From Trichlorobacter thiogenes (GTDB lineage Bacteria; Desulfobacterota; Desulfuromonadia; Geobacterales; Pseudopelobacteraceae): 64,000 bases of DNA. A model generated the notes under the pieces. That model made no database searches. It had not been told where the DNA came from and worked only from the letters and a program-made list of their open reading frames with translations. Shown piece by piece: positions 53,525 to 63,886 of the stretch. The position numbers were made by a program, and so were the translations under genes. The DNA lies in NCBI RefSeq assembly GCF_900167465.1, contig NZ_FUWR01000008.1, positions 62,001 to 126,000 on the forward strand, in the 5' to 3' direction. Within the stretch, counting starts at the first letter, position 1. Each line of letters opens with the position of its first letter.

Positions 53525-55006
53525 CTAGGGCAGTTCCGTCCCACCCATCAGGTAGCGATCACACTCACGGGCAGCGCCACGCCCTTCGTTAAAGGCCCAG
53601 ACCACCAGGCTCTGGCCACGACGGCAGTCGCCAGCAGCAAAGACACCGGGGATGCTGGTGGTGTACTGCTCATACTCAGCCTTGATATTGCTGCGCCCAT
53701 CACGCTCAACACCCAGCGCATCAAGCACGGGCTGTTCCGGCCCCAGGAAGCCCATGGCCAGCAACACCAGCCCTGCAGGACGGACCTGCTCGGTACCGGG
53801 TACCGGGTTTGGCACAAACTGCCCCTTCTCATTCTTGCCCCAGCTGACCTGTACCGTATGCACCGCAGTCAGGTTACCGCTCCCGTCACCCTCAAATTTT
53901 GTGGCGGTGGTCAGGTAGGTACGGGGATCAGCACCATACTTGGCAGCAGCCTCTTCCTGACCATAATCCACCTTGTGGGTCTTGGGCCATTCCGGCCAGG
54001 GGTTATCAGCAGCACGCTGTTCAGGTGATTGCGGCATGATCTCCAGCTGGACCACCGAGTTGCAGCCATGACGCAGTGAGGTAGCCACACAGTCGGTACC
54101 GGTATCGCCGCCGCCGATGATGATCACATCCTTACCCTTGGCAGAGATAAAGTCAGCACCTGGATTCAGTACCGCCCTGGTGTTGGCAGCCAGGAAATCC
54201 ATGGCAAAATGAACCCCGTTCAGACCGCGTCCTTCAATCGGCAGATCCCTGGGCAGGGTCGCGCCGGTTGCCAGTACTACTGCATCAAACTCACCCCGCA
54301 GCTTCTCAACCGGATAGTCGCTACCGCCAATGGCGGTATTGCAGACGAAGTTGATCCCCTCCTGCTCCAGCAGCTTGACCCGGCGCATCACCACCTCACG
54401 CTTGTCCAGCTTCATGTTGGGAATACCGTACATCAGCAGGCCGCCCGGCAGATCAGCACGTTCAAACACCGTAACCGTGTGACCGGCCTTGTTCAACTGG
54501 GCAGCGGCAGACAGACCTGCAGGGCCGGAGCCGACCACTGCCACCTTCTTGCCGGTGCGGGTCTTGGGAGGCTTGGCCACAATCCAGCCCTCCTGCCAGC
54601 CACGCTCAACAATACTTACCTCGATATTCTTGATGGTCACCGCCGGATCGTTCATCCCCAGGGTACAGGAGCCTTCGCAGGGGGCCGGACAGACCCGACC
54701 GGTAAACTCAGGGAAGTTATTGGTGCGGTGCAGACGATCCAGTGCCTGATGCCAGAGTCCTCGATAAATCAGGTCGTTCCACTCCGGGATCAGGTTATTG
54801 ATCGGACAGCCACTGGCCATGCCGGAGAGCAGCGTGCCGGTATGGCAAAACGGGATGCCGCAATCCATACAGCGTGCCCCCTGGGTACGCAGCCCTTCCT
54901 CCGACATATGCAGGTGGAACTCGTTCCAGTCCTTAATACGCTCAAGCGGTTCGCGGTCTGCCGGTAGTTCGCGGCAATATTCCATAAATCCGGTTGGTTT
55001 TCCCAT
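53525..55006 (-). CDS. gltD: Glutamate synthase small subunit
   Basis: The 493-residue subunit has the N-terminal cysteine-rich Fe-S region ([27 protein letters not shown]), an FAD-binding motif [12 protein letters not shown] and an NADPH-binding motif [11 protein letters not shown]. It passes electrons from NAD(P)H to the large subunit, which makes two glutamates from glutamine and 2-oxoglutarate. The gene lies 72 bases downstream of gltB on the reverse strand, an operon in the order gltB-gltD. AGGAAACGACC precedes its ATG. Confidence 0.96.
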   Translation of the reverse strand: MGKPTGFMEYCRELPADREPLERIKDWNEFHLHMSEEGLRTQGARCMDCGIPFCHTGTLLSGMASGCPINNLIPEWNDLIYRGLWHQALDRLHRTNNFPEFTGRVCPAPCEGSCTLGMNDPAVTIKNIEVSIVERGWQEGWIVAKPPKTRTGKKVAVVGSGPAGLSAAAQLNKAGHTVTVFERADLPGGLLMYGIPNMKLDKREVVMRRVKLLEQEGINFVCNTAIGGSDYPVEKLRGEFDAVVLATGATLPRDLPIEGRGLNGVHFAMDFLAANTRAVLNPGADFISAKGKDVIIIGGGDTGTDCVATSLRHGCNSVVQLEIMPQSPEQRAADNPWPEWPKTHKVDYGQEEAAAKYGADPRTYLTTATKFEGDGSGNLTAVHTVQVSWGKNEKGQFVPNPVPGTEQVRPAGLVLLAMGFLGPEQPVLDALGVERDGRSNIKAEYEQYTTSIPGVFAAGDCRRGQSLVVWAFNEGRGAARECDRYLMGGTELP

Positions 55007-55078
55007 GGTCGTTTCCTATCAGAAGCAAAGAATTAAAAGTGTTAGTATCAGATACGATAATCAGCCGCTTGCATCCTG

Positions 55079-58000
55079 CTAGTGGGCTGCTGCCTCGTGC
55101 CAGTTCTCTTCAAACGCGGCCGTCAGTGCCTCATCACCACTCAAACCGGCTGCCTTGGCCCGCTCCAGAGCCTGCAGTACCCGCTTGTAGTCCATCGGCA
55201 TAACCTTGACGAATTTAGGCAGATAGTTGTTCCAGTCGGCCAGAACCGCCGTTGCCTTGGCACTGCCGGTCCGTTCTTTGTGGTTGCTGATCATTTCTTT
55301 CAAGGTGGCAACATCCTGCTGGTCAAGTTGTTCCAGGGCCACCATCTGGGTGTTGCAATGGCCGCTGAAGTCACCCTTTTCATCCAGCACATAGGCGATG
55401 CCGCCGCTCATCCCTGCAGCAAAGTTACGGCCGGTTGAACCGAGGATAACCACCGTGCCGCCGGTCATATATTCGCAACCGTGGTCCCCTACCCCTTCAA
55501 CCACTGCATTGACGCCGGAGTTCCGTACGCAGAACCGCTCGCCAGCCATGCCGCGGATATAGGCGGTGCCGCTGGTGGCGCCGTAGAAGGCCACGTTACC
55601 GGCAATGATATTTTCCTCTGCCACAAAGGCCGAACCGGCAGGTGGATACACCACGATGCTACCGCCGGAGAGGCCTTTGCCCAGATAGTCATTGGCATCA
55701 CCGGACAGTTCAAGGGTCATTCCCTTCGGCATGAAGGCCCCGAAACTCTGACCGGCCGAACCGTTAAAGCGCAGGTTTACCGTACCTTCAGGAAGTCCGG
55801 CAGCGCCATGGTTACGGGTGATCTCGTTACCCACAATGGTACCGACAACCCGGTCAATGTTGGTGATCGGCAGTTCAGCGGTCACCTTTTCACCCTTTTC
55901 AATGGCCGGCTTGCAGATCTCCAGCAGCTTGGACAGGTCAATACACTTCTCAAGGCCATGGTCCTGCGACTCGGTGCAGTAACTAACCGCGCCGATCCCC
56001 ATGTCAGGAGTATAGAGGATGTTGCTGAAATCCAGCCCCTGTGCCTTCCAATGGGCCACTGCCTTCTTTGGCTCCAGTATATTGGCACGGCCAACCATCT
56101 CGTTAAAGCTGCGGAAGCCGAGCTGCGCCATAATTTCACGCACCTCCATGGCCACAAAACGCATAAAGTTGACCACGTACTCCGGCTTACCGCTGAACCG
56201 TTTCCGCAGTTCAGGGTCCTGGGTAGCCACACCGGCCGGACAGGTATTGCTGTGGCAGACCCGCATCATCACGCAACCCAGGGTCACCAGCGGTGCGGTG
56301 GCAAAACCGAACTCCTCCGCCCCCAGCAAGGCCCCTATCACTACGTCACGACCGGTCTTCAGCTGACCATCAACTTCAACAATGATCCGACTACGCAGGT
56401 TGTTCAGCATCAGGGTCTGATGGGTCTCGGCCAGACCAAGTTCCCAGGGCAGACCGGCATGCTTGATACTGGAGATCGGTGATGCACCGGTACCGCCATC
56501 ATAGCCGCTGATCAGCACCACATCGGCATGGGCCTTGGCCACACCGGCAGCGATGGTACCAACCCCCACCTCGGAAACCAGCTTGACGCTGATCCGGGCA
56601 CGACGGTTGGCGTTCTTCAGGTCGTGTATCAGCTCTGCCAGATCCTCAATGGAGTAGATATCATGGTGGGGCGGCGGCGACACCAAGCCAACCCCCGGCG
56701 TGGTGTGACGGGTCTTCGCAACCCACGGGTACACCTTATGACCCGGCAACTCGCCACCTTCACCCGGCTTGGCTCCCTGAGCCAGCTTGATCTGCAGCTC
56801 ACCGGCATTGGTCAGATATTCACTGGTGACACCGAAGCGACCAGAGGCCACCTGCTTGATATTGCTGTTCTTTGAATCGCCCTGCTCATTGGTCCAGGTA
56901 AAGCGGGCCGGATCTTCGCCCCCTTCGCCGGTGTTGGAACGACCACCGAGCCGGTTCATGGCGATGGCCAGCGCCTCATGGGCCTCCTGGCTGATGGAAC
57001 CGTAGGACATGGCACCGGTCTTGAAACGTTTTACGATCTCTTCCACCGGTTCAACCTCATCCAGTGGCACCGGTACACGGTTCTTGAAATCGAGCAGACC
57101 ACGCAGGGTGTAGTGACGCTCACTCTGCTCGTCAATCAGGTTCGAGAAGACCTTGAACTCCTGATAGTCGCCCGTACGGGTCGCCTTCTGCAACGAGGTA
57201 ATGGTCAACGGATTAAAGAGGTGCTCCTCACCATCCTTACGCCACTGGTACTGGCCACCCGGATCAAGGGTCGGCTCTGCAGCCACCCGCTTGGGATAGG
57301 CCTTGGCGTGGCGTGCCAGCAGTTCAGTGGCAATCCCGCTCAGGTCAGTACCGCCGATGCGGGAGGGGGTCCAGGTGAAGTACTTGTCAATCACCGACTG
57401 ATGCAGACCAACCGCCTCAAAGATCTGGGCACCGCGGTAGCTCTGTACCGTGGAGATCCCCATCTTTGCCATGGTCTTGACCACCCCTTTGATGGAGGCC
57501 TTGATAAAGTTTTTGACCGCCTTCTTATGATCAAGACCCGGCAGCATCCCCTGCTTGATCATATCGTCCAGGGACTCAAAGGCCAGGTAGGGGTTAATGG
57601 CCGTTACGCCATAGCCCAGCAGCACGGCAAAGTGATGTACCTCGCGTGGTTCGCCTGACTCCAACACCAACGAAACCCTGGTACGGGTTGCGTTGCGGAT
57701 CAGGAAGTGATGTAGACCGGAAACCGCCAGCAGGGCAGGAATGGCAGCGAACTCCTCATTCACACCGCGATCGGACAGCACCAGGATGGTGGTACCGGCC
57801 TCAATGTGACGGATGGCAGCACTGAACAGGCTTTCCAGCGCCTTCTCCATCCCCTCGGCTCCATCGGATGCCTTGAACAGCATGGTCAGGGTGGTGGTCT
57901 TAAAGCCAGGTAGATCCAGGGAACGCAGCTTTTCAAACTCTTCGTTGGAAAGGATCGGTTGTTCCAATTTTATGCGACGTGCGCTGGCTGCAGCAGGCTT

Positions 58001-59656
58001 GAGCAGGTTCCCTTCCGAGCCGATCAGCGTCGTCGTAGAGGTGATCAGTTCTTCGCGGATCGGATCGATCGGCGGGTTGGTCACCTGGGCAAACAGCTGC
58101 TTAAAGTAGTTGTACAGCAGTTGGGACTGATCAGAGAGTACCGCCAGCGGCGTGTCAGTACCCATGGAGCCCAGCGGCTGAACGCCATCCGTAGCCATGG
58201 GACCAAGAATGACCCGCTGATCCTCAAAGGTATAGCCAAAGGCCTGCTGACGCTGCAGCACGGTTTCGTGATCCGGCTCCTGCACCGCTGCCTCCGGCAG
58301 ATCCTGCAGCAACAGGTGATTCTCCTTCAGCCATGCTCCGTACGGCTTGGCTGAGGCTAATTGCTGCTTGATCTCCTGATCAGGAATGATCCGCTGTTGC
58401 TCCATATCAAGCAGGAACATCTTGCCCGGCTGCAGACGGCCCTTCTTGACTACCTGCTCCGGAGCAACCGGCAACACGCCGGCTTCAGAGGCCATGATCA
58501 CCCGATCATCACTGGTGATGTAGTAACGGCAAGGACGCAGACCATTGCGATCCAGCACCGCGCCGATACTGCGACCGTCGGTAAAACAGACCGCAGCAGG
58601 ACCATCCCACGGCTCCATCAGGCAGGAATGATACTCGTAGAAGGCACGCTTCTCGTCGTTCATCCCTTCGTGGTTTTCCCACGGTTCAGGCACCATCATC
58701 ATCACGGCGTGGGGCAGTGAGTAGCCGGACATCGCCAGCAGCTCAAGGCAGTTATCGAACATGGCCGAGTCAGAACCGTTGGTATTGATGATCGGCAGCG
58801 CCTTGGCAAGGTCATCACCAAACAGCTCACTGTTAAGCAGCGACTGGCGGGCATGCATCCAGTTGACGTTGCCCCGCAGGGTGTTGATCTCGCCGTTGTG
58901 GGCCATCAGGTGGTACGGGTGGGCCCGTTCCCAACTGGGGAAGGTATTGGTGGAAAAACGGGAGTGTACCAGGGCCAGGGCCGAGACCATATCCGGGTCA
59001 CGCAGGTCCAGAAAATACTGGTCCACCTGAACCGGCATCAGCATCCCTTTGTAGATGATGGTGCGGGTGGAGATACTGGAGACATACCAGTGATTATCCA
59101 CTTCCGGATCACGGATCTCATGGATGGCACGCTGGTTGACGATATACAGCTTGCGATTGAAGGCGGCCTCATCAAGGCTTTCATCAACCGGTTTCAGGAA
59201 CAGTTGACGCACCAACGGCTCGCCGGCCTTGGCCGTATTGCCCAGCGATGAGTTGTCAGTGGGCACATCGCGCCAGCCGATGATCTGCAGCTGCTCTTCA
59301 TGCAGAATCCGCTCAAGGATATGACGGGCGCTGTTGCGCTCAGTGGCCTCAGGAGAGGTAAAGACCATGGCCACACCGTACTTGCCCTGTTCCGGCAGCT
59401 CTATGCCAAGCGGCCCGCAGGCCTTGCGCAGGAAGCTGTCCGGCATCTGCAGCAGGATACCGGCACCGTCACCGGTATTATGTTCACAGCCAACCGCGCC
59501 GCGGTGGTCCAGATTGGCCAGCATGGTCAACGCCTGCTGCACAATATCATGGGACTTTTTACCCTTGATGTTGGCCACAAAACCGACGCCACAGGCATCA
59601 TGCTCAAACTGGGGATCGTACAGTCCCTGCTTTTTGGGTACTCCGATAGTTTTCAT
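55079..59656 (-). CDS. gltB: Glutamate synthase large subunit
   Basis: The 1525-residue subunit is read from ATG 59656. The glutaminase nucleophile is Cys22 ([10 protein letters not shown]), preceded by a 21-residue propeptide. The GATase2 domain, central domain, FMN-binding synthase barrel ([27 protein letters not shown]) and C-terminal beta-helix (GxxxG repeats such as [21 protein letters not shown]) are all present. The 3Fe-4S ligands are in [15 protein letters not shown] (CX5CX4C). It is full length. With GltD it assimilates ammonia together with glutamine synthetase. Confidence 0.97.
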   Translation of the reverse strand: MKTIGVPKKQGLYDPQFEHDACGVGFVANIKGKKSHDIVQQALTMLANLDHRGAVGCEHNTGDGAGILLQMPDSFLRKACGPLGIELPEQGKYGVAMVFTSPEATERNSARHILERILHEEQLQIIGWRDVPTDNSSLGNTAKAGEPLVRQLFLKPVDESLDEAAFNRKLYIVNQRAIHEIRDPEVDNHWYVSSISTRTIIYKGMLMPVQVDQYFLDLRDPDMVSALALVHSRFSTNTFPSWERAHPYHLMAHNGEINTLRGNVNWMHARQSLLNSELFGDDLAKALPIINTNGSDSAMFDNCLELLAMSGYSLPHAVMMMVPEPWENHEGMNDEKRAFYEYHSCLMEPWDGPAAVCFTDGRSIGAVLDRNGLRPCRYYITSDDRVIMASEAGVLPVAPEQVVKKGRLQPGKMFLLDMEQQRIIPDQEIKQQLASAKPYGAWLKENHLLLQDLPEAAVQEPDHETVLQRQQAFGYTFEDQRVILGPMATDGVQPLGSMGTDTPLAVLSDQSQLLYNYFKQLFAQVTNPPIDPIREELITSTTTLIGSEGNLLKPAAASARRIKLEQPILSNEEFEKLRSLDLPGFKTTTLTMLFKASDGAEGMEKALESLFSAAIRHIEAGTTILVLSDRGVNEEFAAIPALLAVSGLHHFLIRNATRTRVSLVLESGEPREVHHFAVLLGYGVTAINPYLAFESLDDMIKQGMLPGLDHKKAVKNFIKASIKGVVKTMAKMGISTVQSYRGAQIFEAVGLHQSVIDKYFTWTPSRIGGTDLSGIATELLARHAKAYPKRVAAEPTLDPGGQYQWRKDGEEHLFNPLTITSLQKATRTGDYQEFKVFSNLIDEQSERHYTLRGLLDFKNRVPVPLDEVEPVEEIVKRFKTGAMSYGSISQEAHEALAIAMNRLGGRSNTGEGGEDPARFTWTNEQGDSKNSNIKQVASGRFGVTSEYLTNAGELQIKLAQGAKPGEGGELPGHKVYPWVAKTRHTTPGVGLVSPPPHHDIYSIEDLAELIHDLKNANRRARISVKLVSEVGVGTIAAGVAKAHADVVLISGYDGGTGASPISSIKHAGLPWELGLAETHQTLMLNNLRSRIIVEVDGQLKTGRDVVIGALLGAEEFGFATAPLVTLGCVMMRVCHSNTCPAGVATQDPELRKRFSGKPEYVVNFMRFVAMEVREIMAQLGFRSFNEMVGRANILEPKKAVAHWKAQGLDFSNILYTPDMGIGAVSYCTESQDHGLEKCIDLSKLLEICKPAIEKGEKVTAELPITNIDRVVGTIVGNEITRNHGAAGLPEGTVNLRFNGSAGQSFGAFMPKGMTLELSGDANDYLGKGLSGGSIVVYPPAGSAFVAEENIIAGNVAFYGATSGTAYIRGMAGERFCVRNSGVNAVVEGVGDHGCEYMTGGTVVILGSTGRNFAAGMSGGIAYVLDEKGDFSGHCNTQMVALEQLDQQDVATLKEMISNHKERTGSAKATAVLADWNNYLPKFVKVMPMDYKRVLQALERAKAAGLSGDEALTAAFEENWHEAAAH

Positions 59657-60006
59657 AGTGCAACCCTTGTGAAGATATAAGTTCGTGCCACCTGCCAGCA
59701 AAACGGACTTGTTTAACAGCAAATAACGCGCCAACCCCGAACAACAAAACCGCAAACAACACTACTCTACGCACAACATACTGTTATTCGATCCATTTTA
59801 AACAACACCAAGTAACCGACAGCAGCTGGCCTGGCAGATGACCAGAAAAGCGGCAGCCAAAAAAACACCAAATAATTCAAACAATTATAACGGACAGAAC
59901 AAGCCAGCCCGACCGATCGCCCCCGCACCGCATTACACACAAGAGTTATTTATCTACTCAACACATTACACTGCCATCCCCGCACCACCCCGCGGCAACA
60001 GATCTG
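59657..60006. other. AT-rich region upstream of gltB
   Basis: No credible gene was seen in these 350 bases. The region should hold the gltB promoter on the reverse strand. I looked for a sigma-54 -24/-12 pair (GCAA-N5-GTGCCA on this strand) and found only an isolated GTGCCA near 59685. A Pro/Lys-rich forward frame here lacks a Shine-Dalgarno. Confidence 0.5.
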
Positions 60007-60489
60007 TCACACAACCTGCACCACCGTAAAGGCCGCAGTCAGTGCATGCTCTTCAGCCTGCAGCTCATCGCCAACCTGCTTACCCAACAGGCTGCGCCCC
60101 AACGGTGAACCAGGGGTAATCACCACGATCTCGCCATCTGCAGCAGGAATCTTCATGCCGCCTGCATAGGGGCCAAGGAACAATCGACGCTGATTCCCCT
60201 CTTCATCCTCCAGGTTCACCAGCGCAGTCAGGCGGATTGGGCTCTCGTCATCAAAATCCTGCAGCACCAGATTACGATACCCTTCCAGCGCCACCCGGAT
60301 TTCCTGGGCACGGTTGGCCTGCCCCTGGGCGAGATAGGATGCCTCCAGCGCCGTGGTATCGTACTTGTTATCCGGGGCGCACTCTTCATGGGTGGCCGCC
60401 TCATGGGCCGCCTTTGCCGCAGCAAAAAACAGGGCCAGATCAGCCTCAAGGGAGTTGATGATGGTTGTAAGCAGTTCAGCCTTTGTCAT
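60007..60489 (-). CDS. GreA/GreB-family transcription elongation factor homologue
   Basis: The 160-residue protein is read from ATG 60489; GTG 60501 is an alternative. A helical N-terminal half (MTKAELLTTIINSLEADLALFF and LEASYLAQGQANRAQEIRVAL) precedes a C-terminal FKBP-like GreA domain (GEIVVITPGSPLGRSLLGKQVGDELQ). Canonical GreA has PLGRALIGK at the same spot. Gre factors rescue backtracked RNA polymerase; the coiled-coil tip here keeps acidic residues (APDNKYDTT), but the N-terminal half diverges from E. coli GreA, so it may be a Gre-like regulator. Confidence 0.82.
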   Translation of the reverse strand: MTKAELLTTIINSLEADLALFFAAAKAAHEAATHEECAPDNKYDTTALEASYLAQGQANRAQEIRVALEGYRNLVLQDFDDESPIRLTALVNLEDEEGNQRRLFLGPYAGGMKIPAADGEIVVITPGSPLGRSLLGKQVGDELQAEEHALTAAFTVVQVV

Positions 60490-60516
60490 AGCGTCAAACA
60501 CTTTCGGCAGATAAGA

Positions 60517-61281
60517 TTAAATACTGGTGAGTTTTCCAACAGGTGAGAGGTACACCACAAACTCGTCGTTACCATCCCCACCGATCAACGCATCAGCCAG
60601 ATCCTGATCATAGGCGGCAATGGCACAGGTACCGCACCCGATTGCCCCGCAGGCCAGGTAGAGATTCTGGCAGACATGTCCGGCATCAAGGGCAATCACC
60701 TTGGCTGATGCCTCGGCATAACGCCACTCGGTACGGGCCGGAATGGCACTCCAGACAAAGGTTACGGCAGCCTGCCCGGCAAAGCGTTGACCCCGTGTTG
60801 CCGCAGTTATCCGTTGTGCCAGATCAGCAGGAACAGATTCAAGGATCAGGGCATGATCAAGGGGCAGATAGCGATACACACCGGGTACAAGACCTGCCAC
60901 CCGCAGCACCACCAGATAGGTTTCAAAGGGATGACGACAACCAGCAGAGGGAACCGTTCGCAACACAGCTGCCCCATGCAGCCTTTCACGCACCCCCTGG
61001 GTACTCCAGAGCAGAAAGGCAAGTTCATCCAGCCGTAGCGGTGTGTTACTGAAACGACGCTGGCTCTCCCTGCTGGCAATCGCCTCAACCAGATCATAGG
61101 AAGGAATATTCCAATCAGCACGTTCCGGCAGACTGATCAGCTCCAGTCCATCAGCAACCGGTTTCTGCACCGGCGGCGGCTCTTCACCCTGTGATTGCGG
61201 GGTACCCCACCAATCCACCAGATCCCTGACCCGGTCGGTAAGGAACCAGCGCCCCATCTTCTTACTGAAAGCAGGTTTCAT
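60517..61281 (-). CDS. SagB/ThcOx-type nitroreductase-fold dehydrogenase
   Basis: The 254-residue protein is read from ATG 61281, which follows AGGAGGT. It shows the SagB-type signature: RESQRRFSNTPLRLDELAFLLWSTQG, then RTVPSAGCRHPFETYLVVLRV, VYRYLPLDHAL, and ALDAGHVCQNLYLACGAIGCGTCAIAAYD. In thiazole/oxazole peptide clusters SagB oxidises azolines with FMN. Here no cyclodehydratase or leader peptide is close by, and the neighbours are a Gre factor and srkA. It is probably one of the stand-alone members of unknown substrate. Confidence 0.88.
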   Translation of the reverse strand: MKPAFSKKMGRWFLTDRVRDLVDWWGTPQSQGEEPPPVQKPVADGLELISLPERADWNIPSYDLVEAIASRESQRRFSNTPLRLDELAFLLWSTQGVRERLHGAAVLRTVPSAGCRHPFETYLVVLRVAGLVPGVYRYLPLDHALILESVPADLAQRITAATRGQRFAGQAAVTFVWSAIPARTEWRYAEASAKVIALDAGHVCQNLYLACGAIGCGTCAIAAYDQDLADALIGGDGNDEFVVYLSPVGKLTSI

Positions 61282-61311
61282 AGACAGCACCTCCTGTCAT
61301 CAATCCAGCCA

Positions 61312-62298
61312 TCACAGCAGCTCCAGAGCCAGTTCATCCAGGGCCGCCAACTGTTCTCGCAGCTCCAGGATATGCTCACCCCAGTAGTGCATGCTGTTAA
61401 ACCAGGGGAAGGCGATTGGAAAGGCTGGATCATCCCAGCGGCTGGCCAGCCAGGCGCTGTAGTGCAGCATCCGCAGAGTACGCAGCGGCTCGATCAATCG
61501 CAATTCAGCCGGATCAAAATGGTTGAACTCCTGATACCCCTCCAGCAGCGCATCAAGCTGCACCAGCTTGCGGGAGCGATCACCGGACAGCATCATCCAG
61601 AGATCCTGCACTGCCGGTGCCATCCGGCTGTCATCAAAATCAACAAAATGAGGAGCATTGTCCCGCCAGAGGATATTGCCGCTGTGGCAGTCGCCATGGG
61701 TGCGAATAAAGCGAACCTGACCGGCGTCTGCCAATGCCTGTTCAATCCTTTCCAAGAGCTGGCTGGTTAAGATCCTGTAGCTCTCTCGATATTCTGAGGG
61801 GATGAACTGCTCACTGATCAGGGCCACGCTGGCATGGCCAAAGCTCTGGCTATCCAGGGTCGGACGTTCTACAAAGCTCTGTACAGCACCGATCCGGTGC
61901 ATTCTGCCCAGCATTCTGCCCAGGATCAGCAGGTTATCCAGGTTGTCAAATTCCGGGGCATGGCCACCCTGACGGGGGTAGAGGGCAAAGTGGAATCCAT
62001 TGTGCTGAAACAGGCTCTGGCCTGCCGGATTACACCAGGGAGCCACCACCGGCAGCTCATGCCCGGCCAGCTCAAGGCTTAGCTCATGCTCTTCAATAAT
62101 CTGCTGCTCTGTCCAACGATTGGGGCGGTAGAACTTGGCGATCAGCGGCGTGCTGTCCTCAATCCCCACCTGATAGACCCGGTTTTCATAGCTGTTCAGG
62201 GTCAGGTTGCGGCAGTCGCAATGGAAGCCCTGACTCTCCACAGCATCCATGACAAAGTCCGGGGTAAGTTGCTGAAACGGATGGCTGTGTGCGGTCAT
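61312..62298 (-). CDS. srkA: SrkA/RdoA-type stress response kinase
   Basis: The 328-residue protein belongs to the aminoglycoside phosphotransferase-like kinases. It has LNSYENRVYQVG at the start, IAKFYRPNRWT with the ATP lysine, the catalytic loop THGDCHSGNILW and the metal Asp in HFVDFDDSR. SrkA (YihE) protects enteric cells from stress-induced death. Its ATG overlaps the dbpA stop as ATGA, so translation is coupled. Confidence 0.92.
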   Translation of the reverse strand: MTAHSHPFQQLTPDFVMDAVESQGFHCDCRNLTLNSYENRVYQVGIEDSTPLIAKFYRPNRWTEQQIIEEHELSLELAGHELPVVAPWCNPAGQSLFQHNGFHFALYPRQGGHAPEFDNLDNLLILGRMLGRMHRIGAVQSFVERPTLDSQSFGHASVALISEQFIPSEYRESYRILTSQLLERIEQALADAGQVRFIRTHGDCHSGNILWRDNAPHFVDFDDSRMAPAVQDLWMMLSGDRSRKLVQLDALLEGYQEFNHFDPAELRLIEPLRTLRMLHYSAWLASRWDDPAFPIAFPWFNSMHYWGEHILELREQLAALDELALELL

Positions 62299-63692
62299 GA
62301 TGTACGTCCTGAGCCGATTCTGCGCACCTTGAAGAAACGTCCCTTGATCCGGTTGCCTGCCAGACAGTTCAGGGCCTGTGCAACACTCTGAGCCATGATA
62401 GCCACGTAACTGTGAAAATCAAACAGATCAATCCTGCCCACTTCACTGCCAGCGATTCCACCTTCTCCGGTCAGGGCACCCAGAATATCTCCGGGGCGCA
62501 GCTTGTTTTTGCGGCCGCCATCAATACAGAGTGTAACCATGGCAGCTGCAGGCGGCTTGGCAATGAGCGGAGCCAATGCAGAGAACTCCTGCAGGTCAAT
62601 CCTGCAGTCCATGCTGTCTTCCATCCCCTTGATCAGGCGACTGTCCCGCCGGGAGACCAGACTGATGGCCAGCCCCTGTTCACCTGCCCGGCCGGTCCGG
62701 CCAATACGGTGGGTATGCACCTCAGGGTTGCGGGACAGCTCAAAGTTGATCACCGCCGCCAGTTCCTTGATATCCAGGCCACGGGCAGCAACATCGGTTG
62801 CCACCAGCACCGAGGCGCTCTTGTTGGAAAAACGGACCAGCACCTGATCCCGCTCCCGCTGTTCCAGATCACCGTGGATCGCCAATGCAGCAAAGCCGCG
62901 TTCTTTCAGAAAGTCAGCCAGTTCCTGACAGTCCAGCTTGGTGTTGCAGAAGACCAGGGTTGATTCAGGACAATACTGGCCAAGGATGCGGGCCACCGCC
63001 TCGCTGCGCTGATCCGGCTCCACCTCGTAAAAGAGCTGTTCAATCGCCCCTTCTGCATGATCCTCATCCACGCTGACCTCAACCGGTGCGTGCTGAATCG
63101 CTACACTCATCCCGGTAATCGTATCCGGGTAGGTGGCAGAGAACAGCAAGGTCTGACGCCTGGCCGGGGCAGCGGCAATCAGGCTGCGGAGATCATCCTG
63201 AAAGCCCATATCCAGCATCCGGTCCGCCTCATCCAGCACCAGGGTCTGCAGACTGGACAGATCAAGGCTGCCCCGCCGCAGGTGATCCAGCAGACGTCCG
63301 GGAGTACCCACCACCACGTGGGCGCCATGTTCAAGAGAACCCAGTTGCGGGCCAAAGGGCACCCCGCCGCAGACCGTCAAAACCCTGATGTTTTCGGTAA
63401 AGCGAGCCAGACGCCGCAGCTCCTTGGCCACCTGATCAGCCAGCTCACGGGTGGGACAAAGTACCAGCGCCTGCAGCCGCAGGGCTGTGGCATCAATATG
63501 GGTTAACAGGCCGATCCCGAAGGCTGCTGTCTTGCCACTGCCGGTCTTGGCCTTGGCAATCAGATCCTTACCAGCCAGAATCGGCGGCAGGCTATGGGCC
63601 TGAATCGGTGTCATCTCTGCATAGCCCAGCGAGACCAGATTCTTTAGCATGGCTGGTTTCAGGTGCAGTGATGAAAAGGAGGTAGAACTCAT
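62295..63692 (-). CDS. dbpA: DEAD-box RNA helicase DbpA
   Basis: The 465-residue protein has all helicase motifs: Q motif (GYAEMTPIQAHSLP), AKTGSGKT, PTRELADQV, GTPGR, DEAD, SAT, and motifs V-VI (ATDVAARGLDIK, HRIGRTGRAG). The C-terminal 75 residues form the DbpA RNA-binding domain (TLCIDGGRKNKLRPGDILGAL), which targets 23S rRNA helix 92 in E. coli. It acts in large-subunit assembly. It leads the dbpA-srkA pair. Confidence 0.94.
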   Translation of the reverse strand: MSSTSFSSLHLKPAMLKNLVSLGYAEMTPIQAHSLPPILAGKDLIAKAKTGSGKTAAFGIGLLTHIDATALRLQALVLCPTRELADQVAKELRRLARFTENIRVLTVCGGVPFGPQLGSLEHGAHVVVGTPGRLLDHLRRGSLDLSSLQTLVLDEADRMLDMGFQDDLRSLIAAAPARRQTLLFSATYPDTITGMSVAIQHAPVEVSVDEDHAEGAIEQLFYEVEPDQRSEAVARILGQYCPESTLVFCNTKLDCQELADFLKERGFAALAIHGDLEQRERDQVLVRFSNKSASVLVATDVAARGLDIKELAAVINFELSRNPEVHTHRIGRTGRAGEQGLAISLVSRRDSRLIKGMEDSMDCRIDLQEFSALAPLIAKPPAAAMVTLCIDGGRKNKLRPGDILGALTGEGGIAGSEVGRIDLFDFHSYVAIMAQSVAQALNCLAGNRIKGRFFKVRRIGSGRTS

Positions 63693-63716
63693 TGGCTATA
63701 TCTCTCATTCTGCGTC

Positions 63717-63751
63717 AAAAAAACCACAGGGGGATACTCCCTGTGGTTTTT
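63717..63751 (-). terminator. Rho-independent terminator (works on the reverse strand)
   Basis: The stem AAAAAACCACAGGG / CCCTGTGGTTTTTT with a seven-base loop has T runs on both sides. It separates the lysine-rich microprotein gene from dbpA. Its core is the same ACCACAGGG palindrome as the terminator at 50736-50774. Confidence 0.88.
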
Positions 63752-63781
63752 TCAGGCATCGCTCAAACAGAGCGGTTCAGA

Positions 63782-63886
63782 TTATTTCTTATCAGCTTTT
63801 TTGATCTTCTTTTCGGCCTTTTTCTCCTTCGGAGTCTTGGCCGGGGCTTTTTTCGTTTCTTTCTTGCTATCCACACCTTTGCTCAT
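63782..63886 (-). CDS. Lysine-rich microprotein (34 aa)
   Basis: The ATG at 63886 follows AGGAGGAACCGTT, an excellent initiation signal. The 34-residue product starts MSKGVDSKKETKKAPAKTP and contains 16 lysines plus alanine, proline and glutamate, like a histone H1 tail. A strong terminator follows 31 bases later, so the gene has its own transcription unit ahead of dbpA. Nucleic-acid binding is the obvious guess from charge alone; no family is recognised. Confidence 0.7.
   Translation of the reverse strand: MSKGVDSKKETKKAPAKTPKEKKAEKKIKKADKK

Noticed and set aside
55481-56482. 333-codon forward open frame opposite gltB
   Set aside because: It is the antisense of the conserved GltB synthase and beta-helix regions; GltB is complete and certain. 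Other long forward frames at 57-59 kb are rejected for the same reason.
59838-60029. 63-codon Pro/Lys-rich forward frame between gltB and the Gre-like gene
   Set aside because: No Shine-Dalgarno, low complexity and no recognisable domain; it also overlaps the end of the Gre-like gene.
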